Positions 22,232 to 30,584 of a stretch of 60,000 nt of DNA are shown one piece after another. This DNA is from Adiantum capillus-veneris (taxonomy: Eukaryota; Streptophyta; Polypodiopsida; Polypodiales; Pteridaceae), in contig CM043952.1 in assembly GCA_014529385.2 (NCBI GenBank), positions 60,592,119 through 60,652,118 of the forward strand, given 5' to 3'. The first letter of the stretch is position 1, and every line of letters starts with the position of its first letter. The notes beneath the pieces are model-generated. The model worked only from the letters and a program-made list of their open reading frames with translations. It was not told the origin of the DNA and made no database searches. The position numbers were made by a program, and so were the translations under genes.

Positions 22232-22322
22232 AAAAAAATGTAGAAATTAAGCTGCTATAGAGTGCATAACAATTTATAGTGTATTGTTCTCTACTATGTT
22301 TGACAAACGTAGCTATGTCCTT
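22232..22322. repeat. 91-bp dispersed sequence, copy 1 (also at 42580-42668)
   Basis: About 90 bp, from AAAAATGTAGAAATTAAGCT to AGCTATGTCCTT, is about 85-90 percent identical to 42580-42668. The similarity stops exactly where the LTR of the minus-strand gypsy element begins (22323), which supports that LTR boundary. Confidence 0.75.
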
Positions 22323-22933
22323 TGTTAAGGCGGTTACGCGGCTAGCGGAAGCTAAATAGCGAGAACTCAACCAACAACAGAATTTGTCAGACGAGGAAGG
22401 AGCTTGACCCGCAGGCGCATGGAAACAACTAGGTGGGTTTCTAATGACAATCACTACTAAGGAAATCAAATCTAAGTTCTAAAATACGCAAGTGACTGAA
22501 ATCCGTACTACGAACGAATGCTATACGAAACAGGATCTAGAATCATTGAATGGATCTCAAACTCAAGGGGAAGTCTATACACTAGGTAAGAACAACACCC
22601 TAAAGACTTGAACTGCAAAATCAACCTATAACCACTCCGTGCGGTAAACGCGTATGAAGACAGGCCAAAAAATACAGGTGATCGAAACTTGACCCCGATG
22701 GTACTAATGTGTAGCTCTACTCGTTGTGGTTCTATAGATATGCTGCACGCTCAATTCCGACACACGAGTCGGAAGAAAACTCACACCGAAGCTCGTAGGA
22801 ACTTACCAAACATAGAAGCCGATAGCGCGCACTCTTGGTATCTGTGCGTAGCTCCCGCCGTTGCTAACACAATGGCGGTGTCGCTTCTCCAATGGCGGCT
22901 CCGTAGCTTGCGTAGCAAGAAGATAAGACTCTC

Positions 22934-22967
<34 letters not shown>

Positions 22968-23253
22968 ACACAGTCACGGTGCTAAAAAACTCACCTTGAT
23001 TAATGATCTAAATCCTTTAGGTTACAAAAACTTTGGCTTATATACCTCAGCCTTGGAGGTGAGAACATCTCTAACTAATTACATCAGCAAGTGAAATTAC
23101 TTCGGGATTACAAGCTGGAAACTCAATTGAGTCCCGTTACTTAATGAATGGCTCAAATCAAAATTAATGTCGGAAAGACATTTATTACAATCAATGGCTA
23201 CAAAATGATGAGTGTGAGAAAAAATGTGGGTGTGATCCTCTGCTGGCTCAACA
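22323..23253 (-). repeat. 3' LTR of the large gypsy element (931 bp)
   Basis: On the minus strand it begins TGTTGAGCCAGC directly after a polypurine tract and ends GCCTTAACA, giving TGTTGAG...CTTAACA as short inverted ends. It has a TATA box about 210 bp in, a GA-repeat (22930-22968 as CT on +), and a half-site, ACGCGTATGAAGAC (22648-22661), similar to the palindromes at 26.7-27.8 kb. The left border coincides with the break in the flanking 91-bp repeat. Confidence 0.85.
23037..23044 (-). promoter_or_regulatory. LTR TATA box
   Basis: TATATAAG on the minus strand, 209 bp inside the LTR, in a GC-balanced context followed by about 60 bp to the CT/GA repeat. This is the expected place for the polymerase II promoter of a plant gypsy LTR. 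Confidence 0.65.
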
Positions 23254-23268
23254 CTCCCCCCCTCCGCC
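23254..23268 (-). other. Polypurine tract of 3' LTR
   Basis: GGCGGAGGGGGGGAG on the minus strand lies immediately before the LTR start. It is the plus-strand primer site in reverse transcription. Its 12-base core GGAGGGGGGGAG recurs at 29367-29378. Confidence 0.9.
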
Positions 23269-23269
23269 T

Positions 23270-23716
23270 TCATGTCGTCCCTAACATGACTTTTATGCTT
23301 GGCCAATAAAGTCCTGTCGTCTTGAGCATCTGCAAATGTGATTCATATCGTAGGTTGCCGATAGTCAAGGTTGGGCCAAATATTTTGCTTTCGTGGGTGA
23401 AAAAGCCGGTGTAGAAAGCTTCTTCGAATGTTTGCATGTGGAAGCTAGGCAAAAACATAATTCTTTGGTATAGGAGGTGTAACACTTTTGGAGAAGGCTG
23501 CAATGAAAGATCGTACATCATATCAGTCACTGTGTCGGCCGTCGATAGTAGACTCGAGGTCGTGGCTTTATCTGGCGCGAACACTTCAATGCAAGCTAAG
23601 AGAGTCCTGCAGATTTTCTTGAGCATCTTACATGAAAGGTCAGGAGAGCCAGTAAAGAGCTTGACGGTGCTCGTTAGGGTTTTCACCATGTAGGCTTTAC
23701 CTATTCTCTCTCCTGC
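23270..23716 (-). CDS. C-terminal module of accessory ORF (139 aa from ATG at 23689)
   Basis: The frame from 23689 to 23270 reads M-V-K-T-L-T-S-T-V-K-L-F, G-S-P-D-L-S-C-K-M-L-K-K-I-C-R, F-H-M-Q-T-F-E-E-A-F-Y-T-G-F and T-T-G-L-Y-W-P-S. The same block follows the main part in copy C (50070-50440: G-L-P-D-L-S-C-Q-M-L-Q-K-I-C-R and F-E-N-A-F-Y-T-G-F), so it was probably the C-terminus of one longer protein, now set apart by the stop at 23723. It ends 1 base before the polypurine tract, so coding sequence reaches the very 3' end of the element. Function unknown. Confidence 0.7.
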   Translation of the reverse strand, partial: AGERIGKAYMVKTLTSTVKLFTGSPDLSCKMLKKICRTLLACIEVFAPDKATTSSLLSTADTVTDMMYDLSLQPSPKVLHLLYQRIMFLPSFHMQTFEEAFYTGFFTHESKIFGPTLTIGNLRYESHLQMLKTTGLYWPSIKVMLGTT

Positions 23717-23722
23717 CTTTGG

Positions 23723-26578
23723 TCATGGCATCTTGGGATAATTAAGCCAATTTGGCTTCTTTTCTGCAATCCTGCCATGCTCTTTCCAGTTTCTGACTCT
23801 TGGCACCGGGCAGAAGGTTGCATCCTCCCGAATCTCCTTTGGTGCCTCCACCAAGTAGATGAGGTAGGCTGGGTATTTGTTCAACCAACCTTTCCTCCAT
23901 CTAGGTTGTGAATCTACTATCTTCTTTGATTGTTCCTCCTTTGTGATGTCGCCTTCGTAAAGAGCGACATACTGCTCCTCCTCTATTTTCTTTTTCGTCT
24001 TTAGCACTTCAAATTTCATCAAAGGGAAAGGCAGGCTGGGTTGCATCCACTGTTCATGGAGCACTTTTGTGTCTAGTCCCTGAAGTCTAATGGAGATTAG
24101 GAGTCTCCTCTCCCATTCCATTTCTGCCTTGACACTCTCCTCTTCTGACTTTTCTATTTGGTCATGGAGCCTTTGTTCTTCTTCTTCCGAGATTCTTGAA
24201 GTCGAGGCTACCTCTTGAGCTGGGACTAGATCTTCAATTGTGGTTGCCTCTCCAGTTTCTGGTAGCTCTATGGCTGCTCCACCTGATTCTTCTTGTGGTG
24301 TCTCTGTCTCTCTTCTTTGTTGCTCTTGTAGATCTTGGAGCTGTTTGCGGAGGGCCTCATTCTCTGTCTGTAGTGTTTGATTTTCTAATGTGAGCCTCTC
24401 CTCTGCGGCCAATGATCCCTCCACAATGTGCAACCTTTGCACTTGCTCTAATCTCAGCTCTCTCTGTAAGCTTCGAACCTGGTCTTCCAAAGCTGGTATG
24501 ATAGATCCCTCTTGTTCGGTTCCTGCTCTACTAGCTCTAGGGGTAGTCCTGAGTCTAGTGATTGTTCTTTCTTGGAGCTCGACTCTCTCCCTTAGCTCAA
24601 TGAGCTCATCCTTGGCCGCCTCCAACTCATCCTCTATCCGCTCCCTTGCTTCCTGTGCACTTGTTACTTCTCTTGAAGCCTCGGCTAGTTGGAGTATCAA
24701 GCCGTCTCTCTCGTTTTCCGCGTCATAGAGTGATGCTTTATGACTTTCAGATTCAGTCATAGCATTCTCTAATTTTCTCTGCAACTCCGCTTCCCTTTGT
24801 TTGGCTGTCTCAATCTCTACTTCCTTTGCCTTGGACCTTTCTTTTATCTTGCTGAGCAGTTCATGCACCATGTGCATGTTTTTTTCATCATCATCTGTCA
24901 ACTCTAAAGCTCTTTCCGCCACCACCTCCACTGGCTTTGGCTCTTCTAGTACTTTCGGTTCGTCCAGTTTCTCTTCACTTTCTTTTTTACTCTTTGTTTT
25001 TTCCTCCATTCCTCTCCGTTCATCTTGTTTTTGTAGGGTGATCCCATAAACTGCCTCAAGGGCCTCTTCTTCGGTGTATCCTATCTCTACCAGATCTTCA
25101 TAATCATTTCTCTTTTGCTGAACTGGATCTATCTTCTTTTCTTTGGTCTCGGTCTCTGGCTTTTCCAAATCATCTGTGTCCACCTCTACTGTGGTCTCCT
25201 CCACAATTTTTTCCGTCTTCTTAGGGCTTGATACATCAGTCATAGGGGGATATCGGTCCTCAGCTTCCTTGGCTTTCCCTTTGTCGGCTTGCCCATCTTT
25301 CTCTTGAGGCTTAGTAGACTCATCTACTTTCCTTTTCCCCTTGTCGTCTCTTTTCAGCTCAGCTTTTAATTGCTGTACCTCCTCTTCAGTGTATGGCTCG
25401 ACAGGTTGCTGCTCCAGAATAGCCTCTGACTCCTCATAAGCTTTAATATATTGATCGTATTGATCAGTATGTGGCCTGGCTAAGCTAGCTCCGACTTTAG
25501 TGGGGTGTGGCACCCACTTTTCTTTAAAGTCACCCTTTAGAGCTCTTTCCGCTCTAAACTGCTCAACTAGTCTTTCCATTCTTGCCGCTTTCTGACTTTT
25601 GGTTTGCTTGGGAGCAACCTTCTTCTTTACTTTCTTCTTAAGCGGCTCGTCCACATCCTCTGCAGGTTCTGAAACTACTTCTATTTTCTGGCGTGCTCTT
25701 GTGGATGCCCTCTTGGATACTTCGGGCTGTTCTTCCTCCTCGTCGGCTTCTCTAAGCCACTCATTCTGGGAGGGAACCTTTGGCCACTGATCTCTAGCTC
25801 CAATAGCTTCATAAGCTATTCTTGTCAGAATTTCCGCTCCTCCTATGTACTTTGGCTTCTCGTTGTGCATGGCAATTACTTGCTCGTGGATGTGTTGAGC
25901 GTAATTCACCTCTTTTGGCATATTGCTCTTTAATGCCCATGTGATGGTGGTCGCAATGGCATGGGGTGGTGTCGTATACTTTTGCGGTCTTTTACTGCAA
26001 ACACGAAGAAATTGGTTGTACAGTCGGCAAAGGGTTTCCGCTCTTGGGTCCGCCATATCTCCATAGGTTGCATTCTGCTTCTCGGGCCCATAGACCTCTA
26101 TGGCCTCCCTTATTTCCCTGACCGAGCTCCCTTTGTTGTGCAGCTTCAATGCGTCTGCAATGAGCTGTGGAGTGATCTGTACTTCTACTTTCTCTCCATC
26201 CATGGCTGTCAATGTGGCTTTTCCATCCTTCTGAATGGATGTTGCCAACTCATACACTCTTCTTGTATCCACACCTGATGGTCTAGAGGTGAAGAAACTG
26301 TGCAAGTCTGCCCTTTCCAGGTACCTGCTGATGCCTTCTGACCTGCTATAATCTACCAATTCCTGTGGGATCATCGGTACATCCACCGCTTGCCCTTGAG
26401 GATCTCTGAAAGTCCCCTGGTAGATCTTTATTCCCTCTTTCTCCAATACTGCTTCCTCCACCCAAGTTTTGGTTGGCTTGAGGATTTCTGCTGGAATGTC
26501 AAAGGGTTCCGCTTCTGCAAGAGCATCTTTAATTGTCGGTCTTTTTCTCTTCGTTGCCGATGACTTGGCGGAATCCAT
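23723..26578 (-). CDS. Accessory coiled-coil protein of gypsy element, aORF copy A (951 aa)
   Basis: I chose the ATG at 26578 (GATCCATGGAT); the frame is open a further 18 codons upstream to a TAA. Residues 10-14 are K-R-K-R-P, a possible nuclear signal. About residues 30-270 look globular, with no motif I can name; layout vaguely recalls N-terminal domains of unclassified plant transposon proteins. Residues about 290-530 are Lys/Glu-rich and disordered-looking. Residues about 540-800 are a long heptad-rich coiled coil. The last about 110 residues are globular again (W-L-N-K-Y-P-A-Y-L-I-Y-L, D-A-T-F-C-P-V-P-R-V). It lies between pol and the 3' polypurine tract in sense direction. Not a gag: no zinc knuckle, no protease. 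A structural or nucleic-acid-binding role is only a guess. Confidence 0.8.
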   Translation of the reverse strand: MDSAKSSATKRKRPTIKDALAEAEPFDIPAEILKPTKTWVEEAVLEKEGIKIYQGTFRDPQGQAVDVPMIPQELVDYSRSEGISRYLERADLHSFFTSRPSGVDTRRVYELATSIQKDGKATLTAMDGEKVEVQITPQLIADALKLHNKGSSVREIREAIEVYGPEKQNATYGDMADPRAETLCRLYNQFLRVCSKRPQKYTTPPHAIATTITWALKSNMPKEVNYAQHIHEQVIAMHNEKPKYIGGAEILTRIAYEAIGARDQWPKVPSQNEWLREADEEEEQPEVSKRASTRARQKIEVVSEPAEDVDEPLKKKVKKKVAPKQTKSQKAARMERLVEQFRAERALKGDFKEKWVPHPTKVGASLARPHTDQYDQYIKAYEESEAILEQQPVEPYTEEEVQQLKAELKRDDKGKRKVDESTKPQEKDGQADKGKAKEAEDRYPPMTDVSSPKKTEKIVEETTVEVDTDDLEKPETETKEKKIDPVQQKRNDYEDLVEIGYTEEEALEAVYGITLQKQDERRGMEEKTKSKKESEEKLDEPKVLEEPKPVEVVAERALELTDDDEKNMHMVHELLSKIKERSKAKEVEIETAKQREAELQRKLENAMTESESHKASLYDAENERDGLILQLAEASREVTSAQEARERIEDELEAAKDELIELRERVELQERTITRLRTTPRASRAGTEQEGSIIPALEDQVRSLQRELRLEQVQRLHIVEGSLAAEERLTLENQTLQTENEALRKQLQDLQEQQRRETETPQEESGGAAIELPETGEATTIEDLVPAQEVASTSRISEEEEQRLHDQIEKSEEESVKAEMEWERRLLISIRLQGLDTKVLHEQWMQPSLPFPLMKFEVLKTKKKIEEEQYVALYEGDITKEEQSKKIVDSQPRWRKGWLNKYPAYLIYLVEAPKEIREDATFCPVPRVRNWKEHGRIAEKKPNWLNYPKMP

Positions 26579-26744
26579 GGATCCTGTAACTCCAATTTCA
26601 GAAGTTAGCGTCTTTTTAGTACTGAAAGCCAAAATGAGCTTTTAACTATTCAAATGACTTGAAAATTGAAGCATGAGCTATTCAGGGCCTAAGGATGCAA
26701 GGTAGGTGAAAAAATATGCAAAATGGGCTTAAAATCATGCTGGA

Positions 26745-27754
26745 GACATCATACGCGTATGATGTCTTTTGTGTCAAAATGACTTCATATTGGTTGTGCT
26801 TGTAGATGATAGTGTATACATGATTATCATATGATTGGATTTGAGTTTGGAGACCATTTGGTCAAGTTTTGGCCAGTTTTGTCCAGTTTAGGCTCTTGGC
26901 AAAATTTTGAAAGGGAATTGGATTTTATGATCCAAATTGGATAAAACTTGGTGGTTCACTTTCAAATGGCATGTAGATCACTTCTGTTTGGTGGTTGAAG
27001 CCCTGAGGTGCCAAAATCACATAGTGAGACATCATACGCGTATGATGTCTTTTAGTGTATTTTTGGACCAAAATTTCTCTATAAGCTTGGATTTGGCTTT
27101 AGATAGGCTTATTCAGCGGATTTATGAAGTTTGGATAGATTTTGGGTTAAAAATGGCTCTGGAGACATCATACGCGTATGATATCTTCTTCATCAATTTT
27201 GCATGGGATTGGTTCTGTGGACTCCCCATGTACTAGTGAAGGACTGTTCCTACTCAAATCTTGGTTTGGACTTGAGTATGTTGGATTTGGGCCAAAAATA
27301 GGCTTTAGGTGAAGGATTTATCCTCAATTGGGCTAATGGGGTGATCCTCTTGACCAAATGGTTCCAAATTTCATATGTAGCATGTATTAGATATATATAA
27401 TGGATGTATGATGACAAATGAGCAATTTTGGCTCTGTAAGTGCAAATAGATATTATACGCGTATGATGTCTTTTGTGTCAAAATGGTTCTTTTTGGTTCC
27501 AGATAGCTTGTAGATGTGTTAATCAACAATCCTACAAAGTTTCAATGAGTTTGGAGTTATTTTGACAAAATTAGGACCAAAAATCAATTTTATGGCCTAC
27601 TTTGCGTCTTTTTGGTTTTCCTTGGGTTTTCTAACTCCAATTCTCATGATACTTGGTTCATAGGATGTGATTAACATGTGGAATGAGGCTATGCACTCAA
27701 ATGTTGAAATGGATGTGAAATTCATGCTGTGAGACATCATACACGTATGATGTC
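26745..27754. repeat. Five 22-bp palindromes in a diverged tandem repeat
   Basis: The self-complementary sequence GACATCATACG plus its reverse complement CGTATGATGTC occurs at 26745-26766 and 27028-27049 (perfect), 27164-27185 (one change), 27449-27470 (two or three changes) and 27733-27754 (one change). Start-to-start spacing is 283, 136, 285 and 284 bp, that is multiples of about 142. Flanks are also related (TTTTGTGTCAAAATG after the first and fourth), so the palindrome is the best-preserved part of a decaying repeat. The array starts about 165 bp upstream of the aORF start codon. Confidence 0.95.
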
Positions 27755-29365
27755 TTTTCTTGAAATGTTGGTCTTTGTGTGCAAAGAATGCTTTGTGCTA
27801 GTGCCTTAAGCCCTGCTAACTAGTTTTCAACTTAAAAAGTCATGAGTTTAGCTAAAAAGCCCCCTTATAGGCATTTCAGTCTCCGAAGTCGTCTTTTTGT
27901 CTTCGAGTTGAATTTCTTCAACTTTTCTTCTCGAGAGTTGCATTTCCAGCTCATTGGATATGTTGTGAAGCCATCTATTTGGTTGAACTTGACTGTGGCT
28001 CCCCGTTCTCCATCTTTCTCCTTTTGGTTGCCCGAAAGCGTCTCTTTCACCATCGGTAAGTGAATCAGCTTTCTTTTGGGTTTTGCTTGCAAACATAAGT
28101 CATCCATGTATATTTGAAGCTGCTTGTGAAGTTTCATTTCATTCGGTCGTCAATTTCAGCCGTTATGCCAAAATGATGCTTTGTGTGTCCGCAGCCGAAT
28201 CGGTTGTTCCGACCTACTTTTGGTGGTCCAAACCTGGAGATACTCCATGGTTGCATTGCCCTCGATGTTGTTAAGCTACCTGAGAAGTTTTGTGTCGTTT
28301 CGACAACTTTTTCCTGTTTGCCTCTGGCAGGCTCTGTTGACCTAGGGTTTTTCCAGTCGTTCTTTCTCGAGCTTTGAGTGTTAGAAACCCATCTTCTATA
28401 CTAGGGAAACCCACCTATAAGTTCTTGGAAGGTTTGGTTAGGCGGTTGTGCCACTACCTAGCATTCTACCGCATTCCCCGTCTGCTCTTGTTTCTTGGTT
28501 TTGGTCAGTTTTCGCGACAAAAGTTAATGATAAGCATCAAAAGCTTATGGCAACGAGTCTACCTCTCATGTATGGTGTCCTCTGAGCTCTCGTGGCAGTC
28601 GTAGAAGGCTGTAGAAGGTTGAATGCTCCTGTGTGCTCTTTGCTCTCTCCAAGAAGGTAATAGTGGAAATGAGCTTGAAAGTGATGTGAAAAATACTTAA
28701 CTTCGGACTTCCCAGATCACTTGTTACCAAATTTGATATGTGCTCCTATCTCGTCGTGAAATGCACTTTAGGATTTGAAATTTCTCAATTTGGACTCCGT
28801 TTGACCTGTTTCTGAGAAATCTGTCCACTTTGCCAAAATTCTGTCATTTCGGGCTTTCCGCAACTTTTCCCGAATTGTACTCAATTTTTACCATGGGTTG
28901 CCCTTGTCATTAGGATCATCACCATCTATTTTTTTCTTTTTTCTGATCTCGTTTCACCTGCTTTTTTATTTTTATTTTACTTTTATCAAGAAAATCATAA
29001 AAAATAAAGGAAAATAGCAAATTGAAGCCAAAAAATTCCAAACATACACAATAAATAGCTGGTAACCCTGTGTATATGAATATACACTTATTTGTGATTT
29101 CTGGACTTGGATTACCACTTTTTTCCACTTTTTAGCTCCAAAAACACTCTTATTTAGTGATATTTACACGTCTAGAGACCCAAATTCATCATTTGATCTC
29201 TTCTTGTTGCAAAACAAGGTATATAAGGGCATAAATATTATCAATATCCGCAATCAAACATAAAAATTATGAAATCATGAAAGACACTGCCCTTGTAATA
29301 TAATTTTTGTTTTTCTTTGTTTTTTGTCGCTTGTAGTTGCTTTGTAGCTCCTGTATACCTGTATA
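27755..29365. other. Non-coding spacer of gypsy element
   Basis: No coding sequence recognised over 1.6 kb. It contains a 25-bp exact match to the RT catalytic region (28091-28115), a pyrimidine-rich block on the + strand around 27850-28060, and an AT-rich block (about 28920-29160). By position it is the spacer between pol-side genes and the accessory ORF. Confidence 0.55.
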
Positions 29366-29379
29366 CCTCCCCCCCTCCT
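29366..29379 (-). other. Internal polypurine tract
   Basis: AGGAGGGGGGGAGG on the minus strand, 22 bp after the stop of the second-protease ORF. It contains the same 12-base core as the tract at the 3' LTR. It could serve as an additional plus-strand primer, or mark an old 3' end of the element. Confidence 0.7.
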
Positions 29380-29400
29380 AGTCTGAGTCCTCCTGGACGA

Positions 29401-30504
29401 CTATGAAGTGTCTGTGGGCGAAGCATTGTAGTTGTTTTGGTCATAAGTTCCCAATGCAATTGTAGAGCGATGATACAACAGTCTTTCCAATAAAGCTGCT
29501 CTTTGTTTGATTGAAGGATTGGTGGTCGGGTTTTGGGTTGGTTTTGGCACTTCGGTAGTAGAATCAGTAGATGGATTCTTCTTTACCTTGTTGTTCTTTT
29601 TCACAATCCAAATCTGCTTCCGCTTCGCTTGTGCTTGCCACAAACTCTTTTCGACCCAAACCTGCTTTGTTCTTTGTGTTGATTTCCTCGCCGTGAAATA
29701 CCTAGGAGTTTCCGTGGATTGTACTGAAGGGAGTTCTTGTTTACACATCCTTGGGATCCAAATTTGCTTGCTATAGCTTTGTGCCGTCATGAACTTCTTT
29801 GGAATCCAGATCTGTTTCACTGTCCTTGATTATCTGGAATCACTCTGTTGTCTGGTATTGAAGACTCTGTTTTCCACCTTTGTGTTCTCTGGCACAACCT
29901 TTTTTGGTCTCCATACCAACTTTGACTCCGTTTTTTTGCAAGGTTGAGCTGTTATATTATTGCTTGTCTTCCTTATCCAATGTTGAGAGTTCCTCGTCGA
30001 AGAGCAATCCAGTTGTATAGAAACTTTTGGTTGCCATTGCTTCTTCTTTTTCTCTGGTTGTTGTTTACCTTTGTTCTTGGATTCTTCCTTTGGAGTTGGC
30101 TCTGCTCCTTTGGTGAACTTAACTGATTGACTTTCACCTTCGTATTTGATAAGCACTGATTTAGAACTCCAGTCAATCATTGCATTGTATTGCTTCTGCC
30201 ATGGTTGTCCTAGCAATAATGGATGTTGTGTAGCTTGGTCTTCAACCACGTAAAACATATGAGGATACACATACTGGTTAATCTGTATATGTAAAACTGT
30301 GCATCCGACAGTTTTGATTGAATTCTCAGAGTAACTCTTTAACTCTTGCTTGGCAGTTTGTAATTTAGTGTCATTTGTCAATTGTCTATACAAACTGAGT
30401 GAAAGTAGGTTAGTTTGAGCTCCTGAATCCAATAGTGCTCTGGCTTTGATTTGGTTGGTTCCTACTTTGCATTCAATGATGGGTTCTTCTTTGTCATTAT
30501 CCAT
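29401..30504 (-). CDS. Second, stand-alone retropepsin-like ORF (224 aa + 140 aa after an in-frame stop)
   Basis: Starts at a true ATG (30504). Residues 21-36 hold the active-site loop A-L-L-D-S-G-A-Q-T-N-L (Asp 26), and 96-102 the second conserved strand L-L-L-G-Q-P-W; together these are a full retropepsin-like fold signature of about 120 residues. A Lys/Gln-rich linker follows, then a tail with at least five copies of a K-Q/L-I/V-W-x-P/V-K-K unit. One TAA at 29830-29832 splits the ORF; the tail units occur on both sides of it in the same frame, so it is a recent lesion or a readthrough site. The element already has a protease in gag-pol, so this is a second one. It sits 80 bp after integrase. 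Confidence 0.8.
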
Positions 30505-30584
30505 TTCTGTTATACTGACTGCGTTTATTGTATTGCTCCTTCATTGCGCTGTTTCTGACGTAGTAGTCTTCTTTTCTCCATTCT

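Noticed and set aside
23300-23400. G-L-Y-W-P-S in the accessory C-terminus as an integrase zinc domain
   Set aside because: The short resemblance to L-G-V-Y-W-P-G lacks the His and Cys ligands.
24196-26278. Ser/Leu-rich open frames on the + strand opposite the 951-aa ORF
   Set aside because: They are antisense shadows of the Glu/Lys-rich coiled coil; composition is fully explained by the complementary strand.
26745-27754. CRISPR-like array (regular short palindromic repeats)
   Set aside because: Only five repeats, spacers of about 114-263 bp that are themselves related, and a plant retroelement context; not a CRISPR.
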